Positions 40,094-48,371 of a stretch of 49,459 nucleotides of DNA are shown here, one piece after another (within the stretch, counting starts at the first letter, position 1; the number at the start of each line of letters is the position of its first letter). The translations under genes and the position numbers were made by a program. The notes below the pieces were generated by a model. The model ran no database searches and was not told where the DNA came from. It was given only the letters and a program-made list of their open reading frames with translations. Source of the DNA: UMGS755 sp045597205 (GTDB taxonomy: Bacteria; Bacillota; Clostridia; UBA1381; UBA9506); the NCBI GenBank assembly GCA_045597205.1, contig JAZODT010000073.1:1-49459 (forward strand), in the 5' to 3' direction.

Positions 40094-40492
40094 ATGTCAC
40101 TTATTATTGATGGAAAAGAACACAGCGCAAAAAAACACACAATTACCGTAAACGGCATTACATACGAATTGCCGGCGCGTACCGGCAGATTGGAAAAATT
40201 ACTCCTGCAGCACGATAAAAATGCTGCTAAATTATCTGAATACGAAAGCAACAAGGCTTTGATTGAATTGCTCCTGGGGGAAGATGCATTTGCAGCGATT
40301 TTCCCTGAGGGCGAGGACGCAAATCTTGATCATATTTCCACTCTTGCCTATTATGCCGTAGAGGCGTTTAATGCCAACCAGAAAGCATTAGAGGCAGAGC
40401 ATATCAACAGACAGGTCGCACCGATTCAACCGGTGGTTGATGTGATAAAACAAATGAACAAACGGACAAAGAAGCGGGTGCCGGAGGCATGA
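40094..40492 (+). CDS. Tail assembly chaperone, first (gpG-like)
   Basis: The 132-aa protein sits between tube and tape measure genes, as gpG-like chaperones do. It begins with an SLIIDGKEHSAKKHTITVNG strand pattern and continues helical. It should coat the tape measure protein during tail assembly. Its TGA overlaps the next ATG. GGAGGG precedes the ATG. Confidence 0.78.
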   Translation: MSLIIDGKEHSAKKHTITVNGITYELPARTGRLEKLLLQHDKNAAKLSEYESNKALIELLLGEDAFAAIFPEGEDANLDHISTLAYYAVEAFNANQKALEAEHINRQVAPIQPVVDVIKQMNKRTKKRVPEA

Positions 40493-41058
40493 GTATTTTA
40501 ACGGAAACGCCGCCGGGAACGGTAGAAATTGGCGGACAAAGCTGCCCTATCCGTACAGATTTTAAGGTGTGGATACAGTTTGCTAAACTGGCAGAAGAAA
40601 ACGACATGGGCACACCGGACAGATTAGTGCAGATAATTAAGTTGGTTTATGGCTATTTACCACCGAGGCTAGATGAGGCTGTATCGGCTCTTCTATGGTT
40701 CTATGGTGCAGGACACAAACCAAAGCCCGGCACAACTAAAACGGATGCACAAGAACGGATTTTTGATTACGAGGCGGATGCAGAGTATATTTATGCGGCG
40801 TTTCTTACCCAATATAACATTGATTTGAGTACAGCTTCCTTGCATTGGTGGAAGTTTAAGGCACTGATGTCTGCCCTGGATGAATCTACGCAGTTTATGA
40901 AAATTTTAGGGTATCGTTCTGTTGAGCTTTCCAAAATTAAGGATAAAGAGCAGCGTGGATTTTACCGGCGGATGCAGAAAATGTATGCTCTTCCTGACAT
41001 GCGAACAGACGAGGAAAAGGACGTAGCGGTGGTGGATGCACTGCAACAACTTTTTTAA
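40489..41058 (+). CDS. Gp15-like tail assembly protein
   Basis: The 189-aa protein matches the bacteriophage Gp15 family: RTDFKVWIQFAKL, ALLWFYGAGHK, and AAFLTQYNIDLSTASLHWWKFKAL. Gp15 takes the second chaperone place before the tape measure gene. It starts by ATGA overlap rather than by a slippery frameshift. The end YRRMQKMYALPD is typical too. Confidence 0.9.
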   Translation: MSILTETPPGTVEIGGQSCPIRTDFKVWIQFAKLAEENDMGTPDRLVQIIKLVYGYLPPRLDEAVSALLWFYGAGHKPKPGTTKTDAQERIFDYEADAEYIYAAFLTQYNIDLSTASLHWWKFKALMSALDESTQFMKILGYRSVELSKIKDKEQRGFYRRMQKMYALPDMRTDEEKDVAVVDALQQLF

Positions 41059-41081
41059 CATAATTGCTGCACATCTTTCTC

Positions 41082-41110
41082 TTGCAAAATTTACCTGGTT
41101 GTGATACAAT
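41082..41110 (+). promoter_or_regulatory. Own promoter of the moron gene
   Basis: TTGCAA (41082-41087) and TACAAT (41105-41110) are 17 nt apart, with TG before the -10 box. It lies in the gap between two late tail genes, where a separate promoter is not otherwise expected. Confidence 0.75.
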
Positions 41111-41138
41111 GAAGGAAATATTGTAAGGAGTGGTAATT

Positions 41139-41534
41139 ATGGAGCAAGAAAAAAAGGGCGCTACAAAGAAAGATATTATATTTTTTGTTTGCAGCATGAG
41201 TATATTTCTTTTGGTGATCGTGTATATGGTTTCTTTGTCCGCAGGTGACAGAGATGTACTGAGCAAAGAGAAGAAAGAGGATTTAAAAGAAGTGGTTGCT
41301 ATCGTTGATGATGTTCTGGATGAAAAAATCAGTGCTGATAATGCCTATGACAGAATTGATGATATAAGCGACCACTATGAGGATGAAGAAGTTTCTACCC
41401 ATAAATTTAGCTTTTACGTATTGAGCGTAAAAACGGATTTGTTAGGTTATCCTGACCGCACAACAACAACGGAACTGCGTGAAAGCAGGAATGATTTGGC
41501 AAAAGAAGTTGGCATAAAAAAGAGAAAAGATTAA
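41139..41534 (+). CDS. Membrane-anchored moron protein, unknown
   Basis: The 131-aa protein starts at ATG 41139 with AAGGAG 8 nt upstream. It has a basic N-terminus, one membrane segment (about residues 14-33), then a charged helical domain (DVLSKEKKEDLKEVVAIVDD onward) with many Asp and Lys. No family recognised. With its own promoter and terminators between Gp15 and the tape measure gene, it fits a lysogeny-expressed moron, possibly for exclusion of other phages or host change. Confidence 0.75.
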   Translation: MEQEKKGATKKDIIFFVCSMSIFLLVIVYMVSLSAGDRDVLSKEKKEDLKEVVAIVDDVLDEKISADNAYDRIDDISDHYEDEEVSTHKFSFYVLSVKTDLLGYPDRTTTTELRESRNDLAKEVGIKKRKD

Positions 41535-41540
41535 AAGTAT

Positions 41541-41569
41541 AAGCACCCAACAGGGTGCTTTTCTTTTTG
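41541..41569 (+). terminator. Terminator of the moron gene
   Basis: A perfect 8-bp stem AAGCACCC/GGGTGCTT with an AACA loop is followed by TTCTTTTT, 6 nt after the stop codon. Confidence 0.85.
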
Positions 41570-41587
41570 CTTGAAATGCATATTTGA

Positions 41588-41616
41588 GCACTTGCCGAAG
41601 GGTGAGTGCTTTTTTT
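41588..41616 (+). terminator. Second hairpin before the tape measure gene
   Basis: GCACT pairs with AGTGC with partial inner pairing, followed by seven T. Confidence 0.55.
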
Positions 41617-41643
41617 CATACATAAAAAAAGGGGGCGAGGGTT

Positions 41644-44600
41644 ATTGCTAAGGGGTTAGTGATTAAGGTGGACGGTGATACCAAGCCGTTAGAAAAGTCG
41701 TTAGGGAAAATCGGCAGCGTTGCTCAAAAGGGGTTAGGCGTAACCGTTAAAGGTATTGCTGCCATCAGTACCGGTTTTGCGGCAGCTACCGGTGCAGCTT
41801 TAAAATTCAGAGGTGAGTTGGAGCAAAACTTAGGCGGTTCCAAAGCAGTTTTCAAAGAGTTTGCCGATGATATTCAGGAAAATGCAGAAAGAGCCTTTAG
41901 CAAGGCGGGGCTTTCAGCATCTAATTACTTGGCCACAGCCAACAAAATGGGCGCACTGTTCCAGGGCGCAGGATTTACCATAAAGGAATCAGCGGATTTG
42001 ACAACGCAGGCAATGCAAAGAGCAGCAGACGTTGCTTCTATTATGGGTATCGAAACCAGCTGGGCTATGGAATCCATCGCCGGTGCGGCCAAGGGCAATT
42101 TTACCATGATGGATAATTTAGGCGTTGCTATGAATGAAACCACGCTGAATGCATATGCACTGGAAAAGGGCATTGGGAAAACGACGTCTCAGATGACCAA
42201 TCAGGAAAAGATTGGCCTAGCTATGGAGTTGTTTTTAGAAAGAACAGCCTATGCTGCCGGCAACTATGCCAAGGAAAACGAAACCCTGGCCGGCTCCTTA
42301 GGTACCGCCAAGGCATCGCTTGAAAACTTTATGGCCGGTGCCGGTAATGTGGATGATGTTGTTGATTCTATTTTAAATGCCGGCAAAGTGATTGCAAAAA
42401 ATATTAAGGAGTTACTTCCGGAGCTGGGCCAGGGTCTTTCCGAAGGTCTGCGTCAAATTTTGGCCGAGGTTCCCGGATTCATTGACGATAACGCAGAGGA
42501 ATTTGCACAAGGCGCGGCCGATTTGGTCGTGGTGCTGGTAAATGCTATCATAGACGGCGCACCGGAGATGGCGGAGGCTGCCTCTAAGCTTTTGGTGGTG
42601 TTTGCAGACGAGCTAGGGGAAGCTGTGCCTATTTTAAAACCAGTAACAGAGGTTATCAGTTTTTTAGGCGAAAATTTAGAGACAACTGCAAAGGTGGCTA
42701 TAGCGACAGGTGTAGCCTTTGAGACCTATACGATAACAGCAGGGGCAGCGAAAGCCGCAACGGTTGCGTATGCCACGGCTAAGCAGACGCTTGCTACCCA
42801 CGAGGCGGCGCACCGTTTAACACTGCTTGCCTCTAACGGCGCGTTGACAGCCCAGGAACTGTTAGTGGGGGTGCTCACGGGAAAAATCCCTTTGCTGATA
42901 GCGGCTAAAGGGCTTGCGACTAAAGCGCAGATAGCGCTGAATGCGGCCTGGACGGCCAATCCTGTTGGTATCGTTGTTGCGGTCGTGGCAGCACTGGCCG
43001 TCGGCTTGGGCGTTTTATATGCAGCGACCAGGAAACAAACTGAAGCCGAGCAGGAACAAGCGGCAAGACTGAAAGAGGTTACAGAAAAAACAAAGGAGCT
43101 GACGGAGGCTTCTAAAGAGCAGGAGGCGGCTTATCTCTCAAGCATTGATTCAATTAACAAGTCAACAAGTGCAGAGCTGGCAGAGCTTTCTTGTGTAGAA
43201 AGTCTGGCAGATGAGCTGTTCACATTGGCAGATGAATCCGGCCGTGTGGATGAAGCAAACCGCGCCAGAGCGTCCTTTATCCTCGGGGAATTAAACGAGG
43301 CTATGGGCACAGAGTATACGCTGACAGGCAATCAAATCAGTAAATACGGCGAATTGAAGACCTCTATTTATGATACTATTGACGCTATGCAGGCGAAAAT
43401 TGTGTTAGCAGCCTATGAAGATATGTTGACGGAGGCTATTAAGCGGCAAGCAGAAGCTCAAAAAAACGCAACAGGAGCGTATACTGCGTTAACGGAAGCA
43501 GAGCAGTCGCAAGATGCTGCTATTTCTGCTTTTATATCAAAATACGAACAGCTACATGGTGTTACGCTTGATGCGGTGGCGGCGGAGGAACAACTGAAAA
43601 AAGGCAAAGCGCAGAATGGTGCGTTGCTCTGGGGGATTATAGACGATTATAATGAAGCCAGTGCAGCTATTGCAAGCAACACCGCCCTGATAGAGGAAAG
43701 CGGGCAAGCATCACAAGAAGTTGCAGAGCTCAGAGCGGCAGTTTCCTCTGCTACAACGGCCATAGAACTTGGCAATTTTGAAGAGGTTGTTAATGGCTAT
43801 CAAATGAGCGAGGATGCTAAAAAAGCTATTGCATCCGGCAGTGAAGCAGAAATTCTTGCTACAATTGTTAAGAAAAATGCTGAAATTGAAGACCTGGAGG
43901 CGCGGAAAAACGCAGCTACTACAGAAGAGGAGAAAAAAGGTTGGCAAGCTCTGATTGATGCAGCAGCCAAAGATGGCGCCAACCTGGTGGCCGAATACGA
44001 AAAGACAGGAAAAAATGCTACAGAAGGCCTGGCGCAACATTTCCGAGATGGTGGCACCGCCATTGAAGCCGCCAAAACATTAGCGCAGAATATTATTAAT
44101 AAAATTAAGGGTGTGTTTGACGAACATTCTCCTTCCCGGGTTATGCGCTATGACGTGGCAGGCAACGCAACAAAAGGGATTGTACTCGGTTTTAAGGATG
44201 GCGAAAAAGAGGTTTATGCCGCTGCGGAAAAGCTGGCGGAAAAGGGCATAGATGGCTACAACGCCGGCCAGGAAGCAAATTCGCCGGCCAAGGAATATAT
44301 TAAAGCCTCTAAAAATAGTATTGACGGTTTGATTAAAGGCATCGATGACAATGCGGACCGTTTGATGGACCGGATGGAGGAGCTGAGTGACGAGGCGCTA
44401 ACGGCTGAAATAACCGGCAATGATGCTTTATTGGATGCAGAACGCAAATACCTTTCTGAAAGCCGGCGGATGGAGCGGGAAAAGGAAGAAAAGGAATACA
44501 AGGAAAAACTGGCTGCTGCCAAAACAGCTGAGGCAGCTCAAAAAATTAAAAATGAACGGTTGCAAAAACTGCAGGAGGAAGCGGATGAGCGTTATCTCGA

Positions 44601-45423
44601 TCAGCTTCGAGAAACTGCAGAGGCTGAACGTGAATCGGTAGAAGAACGGAAAAACAAAATCATTGATACGTTTCAGGATGCGGCCGATGCGGCTATGGAT
44701 GCTGTTGAAGATCTGGCAGACAGACAAGAGAGTTTTCGAGAAAAGCTTCTTGGCGATGTGAAACTGTTCAAAAAAGTAACCTTTAAAGGTGCCGGCGAGG
44801 ACGGAACAGACTTGCAGTTTACCGATTTGGCGGATTTGGATAAACAAAGCCGGGCGTTAGAGGAGTATGCCGATTTGCTTCTTAAGGTGCGGGACCGCGA
44901 GGAGCTGCCTAATGGCTTTTTTGATGAGCTTCGGGAAATGTCCATCGAAGAGGGAACAGCTTTCGCTAAAACGCTTCTGGACGCTGATGACGATACTTTT
45001 GCAAGGTATATACAATCGTGGAATGATATCCAAAATACAGGCGACCGGCTGGCTAAAGAGGTATTCGGCGAAGATACAGAGGAGTTAAAGGGAAAATTTG
45101 AAGAGGAGTTAAAGCGAAAATTTGAAGAGGAGTTCGGTCAGCTGCCGGAGGACTTCTTTAAACTGGGCGAGGATAGCATTCAGCAATTCGGCAGCGGCTT
45201 TATGAGTAAACTGCAGGAGCTTATGCGGAATGTTAAGCAAGAAATTGAGAGAAGTCTTTCTTATCTTTCTCCGGTACCGATAGCGGGAGCGGTTGCCGGC
45301 AGTGCGGGAACCGGCAACACAAGCTTTCATACGGTGTATAATTTTTCATCCTCCGGGGAGACGGTGCATCAGCAGTTGCAGACGGCGCGTGACGCTGATA
45401 CCGTGAAGCAACTCAGAGGATAA
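41644..45423 (+). CDS. Tail tape measure protein
   Basis: The 1259-aa protein begins with the usual GLVIKVDGDTKPLEKSL and IGSVAQKG segments. It holds a Thr/Ala-rich N-terminal domain, membrane-like segment VGIVVAVVAALAVGLGVLY (about residue 440), then long helical parts with EHSPSRVMRYDVAGNA and ANSPAKEYIKAS repeats usual in this family. It sets tail length. The start is proposed as ATT 41644, since AAAGGGGG lies 8 nt upstream; GTG 41659 is 23 nt from that site. A 24-bp tandem repeat lies at 45079-45126. Confidence 0.93.
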   Translation: MAKGLVIKVDGDTKPLEKSLGKIGSVAQKGLGVTVKGIAAISTGFAAATGAALKFRGELEQNLGGSKAVFKEFADDIQENAERAFSKAGLSASNYLATANKMGALFQGAGFTIKESADLTTQAMQRAADVASIMGIETSWAMESIAGAAKGNFTMMDNLGVAMNETTLNAYALEKGIGKTTSQMTNQEKIGLAMELFLERTAYAAGNYAKENETLAGSLGTAKASLENFMAGAGNVDDVVDSILNAGKVIAKNIKELLPELGQGLSEGLRQILAEVPGFIDDNAEEFAQGAADLVVVLVNAIIDGAPEMAEAASKLLVVFADELGEAVPILKPVTEVISFLGENLETTAKVAIATGVAFETYTITAGAAKAATVAYATAKQTLATHEAAHRLTLLASNGALTAQELLVGVLTGKIPLLIAAKGLATKAQIALNAAWTANPVGIVVAVVAALAVGLGVLYAATRKQTEAEQEQAARLKEVTEKTKELTEASKEQEAAYLSSIDSINKSTSAELAELSCVESLADELFTLADESGRVDEANRARASFILGELNEAMGTEYTLTGNQISKYGELKTSIYDTIDAMQAKIVLAAYEDMLTEAIKRQAEAQKNATGAYTALTEAEQSQDAAISAFISKYEQLHGVTLDAVAAEEQLKKGKAQNGALLWGIIDDYNEASAAIASNTALIEESGQASQEVAELRAAVSSATTAIELGNFEEVVNGYQMSEDAKKAIASGSEAEILATIVKKNAEIEDLEARKNAATTEEEKKGWQALIDAAAKDGANLVAEYEKTGKNATEGLAQHFRDGGTAIEAAKTLAQNIINKIKGVFDEHSPSRVMRYDVAGNATKGIVLGFKDGEKEVYAAAEKLAEKGIDGYNAGQEANSPAKEYIKASKNSIDGLIKGIDDNADRLMDRMEELSDEALTAEITGNDALLDAERKYLSESRRMEREKEEKEYKEKLAAAKTAEAAQKIKNERLQKLQEEADERYLDQLRETAEAERESVEERKNKIIDTFQDAADAAMDAVEDLADRQESFREKLLGDVKLFKKVTFKGAGEDGTDLQFTDLADLDKQSRALEEYADLLLKVRDREELPNGFFDELREMSIEEGTAFAKTLLDADDDTFARYIQSWNDIQNTGDRLAKEVFGEDTEELKGKFEEELKRKFEEEFGQLPEDFFKLGEDSIQQFGSGFMSKLQELMRNVKQEIERSLSYLSPVPIAGAVAGSAGTGNTSFHTVYNFSSSGETVHQQLQTARDADTVKQLRG
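45079..45126. repeat. 24-bp tandem repeat in the tape measure gene
   Basis: Two copies of a 24-bp unit, differing at one base, encode EELKGKFE and EELKRKFE, followed by a third partial copy (EEFG). It lengthens a helix without changing frame. Confidence 0.85.
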
Positions 45424-45440
45424 ATGAAAGGAGCAAATAT

Positions 45441-46340
45441 ATGGGTTATGTAGTAAATTTTACGGATAATAGTTTGGTGACGGCAGATTATCTGAACGAT
45501 ACAGCAGCAGAGCTGGGCGGTGGTGTTCTTGCCTTTGGCGACGATATGACCTATGGTGTGGATGATTTAAACGGCATATCGGCTGAACTGATTACCAAGG
45601 GCGTAACAAGAGGATGCGGATTAAGTGTTGCAGGTAATCAGGTGACCATAGCGGAGGGCGTTCTATACATGAGTGACGGCCGGCGTGTGGTGATAGATAC
45701 TGACGGTGTAACTCTTGATTATACGGCCGGAAGCATTAATTATGTGTGGTTTGACTATGATGCGGTGACCGGCTTTGTGGCGCCACGGTGCACAGTGGAA
45801 GAGCCTGCAGCTGATGATTATGTTATTTTAGGAAGAATTACTGCTGAAGGAACTATTGAAGGGAAACCGGACAGGGCCGTGATGAAAAATCCTTTTTTGG
45901 GGCTGCATGGATTTGAAACTTTTACAAAGACATTTGGTTGGAATGGCATTTTAGAGGAAACTCTTTTATGGGAATTAGAGCTTGCCGATTTAGGCTATCA
46001 ACAGGTCATAATTTATTCTGAGGGGACACCCAATGGAACCTATATTCATAACGCCTGTTGCGGTACGGTTAATCTGGCAGATAAAACGGCATTTAGCTCT
46101 TTGTGTACCATAGCTTACGGCTATGACGGGCAGATAGGGATGAAACATACATCTGACAATTGTGAGATATTGGCGGCTTATTCAGTTTATTCTTCGGTCG
46201 CTAATCGCTACCATCGCGTGTATTTACGCTTTGAATTAGGTACAGATAACGTACTTAGAGTGTATCAACGAGCGGCAAATACAGGCGGTGCAGGGTATAA
46301 TAACTCGCCGGCGGTGCAACTGAAAATTATTGTATGTTAG
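45441..46340 (+). CDS. Tail-associated structural protein, unknown
   Basis: The 299-aa protein lies between tape measure and distal tail genes. The N-terminal half (YLNDTAAELGGGVLAFGDD, VTIAEGVLYMSDGRRVVID) resembles baseplate or receptor-binding adaptor proteins; the C-terminal half is beta-rich (WNGILEETLLWELE, VYLRFELGTDNVLRVYQRA). It may bind carbohydrate at the tail tip. The stop overlaps the RBS region of the next gene. Confidence 0.6.
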   Translation: MGYVVNFTDNSLVTADYLNDTAAELGGGVLAFGDDMTYGVDDLNGISAELITKGVTRGCGLSVAGNQVTIAEGVLYMSDGRRVVIDTDGVTLDYTAGSINYVWFDYDAVTGFVAPRCTVEEPAADDYVILGRITAEGTIEGKPDRAVMKNPFLGLHGFETFTKTFGWNGILEETLLWELELADLGYQQVIIYSEGTPNGTYIHNACCGTVNLADKTAFSSLCTIAYGYDGQIGMKHTSDNCEILAAYSVYSSVANRYHRVYLRFELGTDNVLRVYQRAANTGGAGYNNSPAVQLKIIVC

Positions 46341-46350
46341 GAGGCGGCAC

Positions 46351-47217
46351 ATGTTTGAAGCAAGGTATGAAAACGAGCGCGGATTGATACGTTTTTCCGG
46401 CGGTAACGGCTCCATCTTCCGTACGCTGAAGGTTGCCGGACTGGGTCCGCCGGTGAAAGAATTTAATGTGACCGGTTATGCCGGACAACCCGGGCAAACG
46501 TTAATTTCTGAAAAAGACCTGGCAAGGATTATCACCCTGTCCGGCGATGTTACGGTGCCGGAGGTGATTCATCAGGAGCTCTCCCGGATGATGCGCATTT
46601 TATATTATCCCGGTAAGCTGACGATTGCTTCAGGAAGCCGAAAACGTTCCATCAACTGCCGGTGCACAACCTTTGATGAGCCGGAGCGCCACGGACGCAA
46701 TATTGCATCCATTGTTCTGCAGTTCACCTGCGACCATCCTTATTTTACAGATGAAGAGCCACGGACTGTTAATTTGTTTTACAGGCAGGATTTAATACAG
46801 TCCTCTTTTACATTGCCTTGTGTTTTTACAGAACGTGTTCATAGGCAGGAGGTTGATAATGCCGGAGATTTTCGTGCAGAGCCGGTTATTACCGTATATA
46901 ACGAATATCAACCGGCAGGTGCTTCTCTTCTTTCGTTAGATTTTGGTATTGAGATTATCAACCATACCACCGGGCAGAAGATTTTACTGGAGCGGGAGAC
47001 GGTACCGGGAGAAGTTGTTATCATTGACATCCCTAAGCGCAGGATTACATCCAATTTGGCGGGAGATATTACTGCATCTATTTCACAAGATACGTTTTTA
47101 AGCGATTTTTGGCTGGAAACAGGCAGGAACGACATTGAGGCTATCAACTATAGTCTGGGCGAAAACATTTGTGTTGTGATGCAATATGACAACCAATATA
47201 TAGAGGCGGTGATTTGA
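46351..47217 (+). CDS. Distal tail protein (Dit-like)
   Basis: The 288-aa protein begins MFEARYENERGLIRFSG and has PPVKEFNVTGYAGQPGQ and the TCDHPYFTDEEP stretch that marks the end of the Dit N-terminal ring domain. Dit forms the hub that joins the tube to the tail tip. ATG 46351 follows GGAGG; the frame is open to 46330. Its stop overlaps the next start (TGATG). Confidence 0.85.
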   Translation: MFEARYENERGLIRFSGGNGSIFRTLKVAGLGPPVKEFNVTGYAGQPGQTLISEKDLARIITLSGDVTVPEVIHQELSRMMRILYYPGKLTIASGSRKRSINCRCTTFDEPERHGRNIASIVLQFTCDHPYFTDEEPRTVNLFYRQDLIQSSFTLPCVFTERVHRQEVDNAGDFRAEPVITVYNEYQPAGASLLSLDFGIEIINHTTGQKILLERETVPGEVVIIDIPKRRITSNLAGDITASISQDTFLSDFWLETGRNDIEAINYSLGENICVVMQYDNQYIEAVI

Positions 47218-48371
47218 TGGAAGATGTGCGCATTTATGATTATGAATTCAACCTCCTGCACATAGAGCATGACATTGTTTCCTGCAACTGGACGATTTAT
47301 GAAAATGCCATCGGCTCGTTTGAGATGCATTTCCCTTTAACCAGCAATTTGGTAAGTGTGATTATGCAGAACCGGTACCTGGTGGCAGTGCAGGGCAAAA
47401 AACAGGCTATCATCACCGGCCGGCAGGTGAATACAGAGGGCATCCTGTACGGCCGAACGTGTAACTGGCTTCTTTCGAGGTTTTGCATGCATGAAACATT
47501 TGATACGGATGCTTTGCTTTCAGAAGGACGTATTGCCTCATCAGATGCCCAAACGGTTTGTGCCTACATAATGCATACGGTCATGGACGGCTTAATGGTT
47601 TTTGAAGAAAACGCGGAATCTGTCTTTGGTGATGTGTATATGGAAAACAAAGCGGTTACACCGGTGTCTGAGCTGGTGCAAAATTGCCTGGCAAAAGACG
47701 GCGCCGGTCACGAGGTTTGGTTTGATGTAAAAAACAAACGATGGGTATTCCGTTTAACCAAAGGGAAGGAGCTTCCGGCTATTCTGTCAGAAGATAATCG
47801 AAATGCCTATGAAATAACTTATACAGAAGATATGCAGGATTATTTTACCGGTGGCTGGTATAGTCAGGAAGTAGAAAATATGGGCGATTGGGATGCATCT
47901 GCCAACAGTCCGTATTTATATAATAATCAACCTTCCAATTTTGCAAAAGCATATCGCGTGAGTGTTGCCGGCAATAAATTTGGTATTCCCTTTGCCGAAG
48001 GTGATTACATAATTTGCAAGGATGCAAACGGCGCATGGGAGAGAGCAGAGAAGATAGAAAGTTTTCTTGTGCATATTCCTTCCGGTCTTTCCGGAATATA
48101 TGCCTGGGAAACGGACCTTTCCGGCAGCACAAATGATAAAGCCCAACAGACGCTACGCGATAAGAAAATCACACAGACGATTACGGCCAAGGTTCGCAAT
48201 ATGAAATACGGAACCGATTATCAGCTGGGTGATATAGTCAGGGTAGAAATGAAAAAGGAAGAGTTTAGGGCCGGTATGTGCAAAAGAATAACCGGAGTAA
48301 ATTTATGGTATGAAAATAACGACATCGGCGAGCAGCCGATTATAGAGGAGGCAGACAATGATAGAATATAA
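47217..48371 (+). CDS. Tail tip protein, ReqiPepy6 Gp37-like
   Basis: The 384-aa protein has YDYEFNLLHIEHDIVSCNWTI and IGSFEMHFPL near the start and ITQTITAKVRNMKYGTDYQLGDIVRV at the end, all typical of the siphovirus ReqiPepy6 Gp37/Tal N-terminal group. It forms the trimer that plugs the tail end under Dit. ATG 47217 overlaps the Dit stop; a downstream 14-nt overlap leads to the fibre gene. Confidence 0.85.
   Translation: MEDVRIYDYEFNLLHIEHDIVSCNWTIYENAIGSFEMHFPLTSNLVSVIMQNRYLVAVQGKKQAIITGRQVNTEGILYGRTCNWLLSRFCMHETFDTDALLSEGRIASSDAQTVCAYIMHTVMDGLMVFEENAESVFGDVYMENKAVTPVSELVQNCLAKDGAGHEVWFDVKNKRWVFRLTKGKELPAILSEDNRNAYEITYTEDMQDYFTGGWYSQEVENMGDWDASANSPYLYNNQPSNFAKAYRVSVAGNKFGIPFAEGDYIICKDANGAWERAEKIESFLVHIPSGLSGIYAWETDLSGSTNDKAQQTLRDKKITQTITAKVRNMKYGTDYQLGDIVRVEMKKEEFRAGMCKRITGVNLWYENNDIGEQPIIEEADNDRI

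Noticed and set aside
40440..40520. Lambda G/T-like programmed frameshift between the tail chaperone genes
   Set aside because: The second gene starts with its own ATG in an ATGA overlap and matches Gp15; no slippery heptamer is seen at the end of the first.
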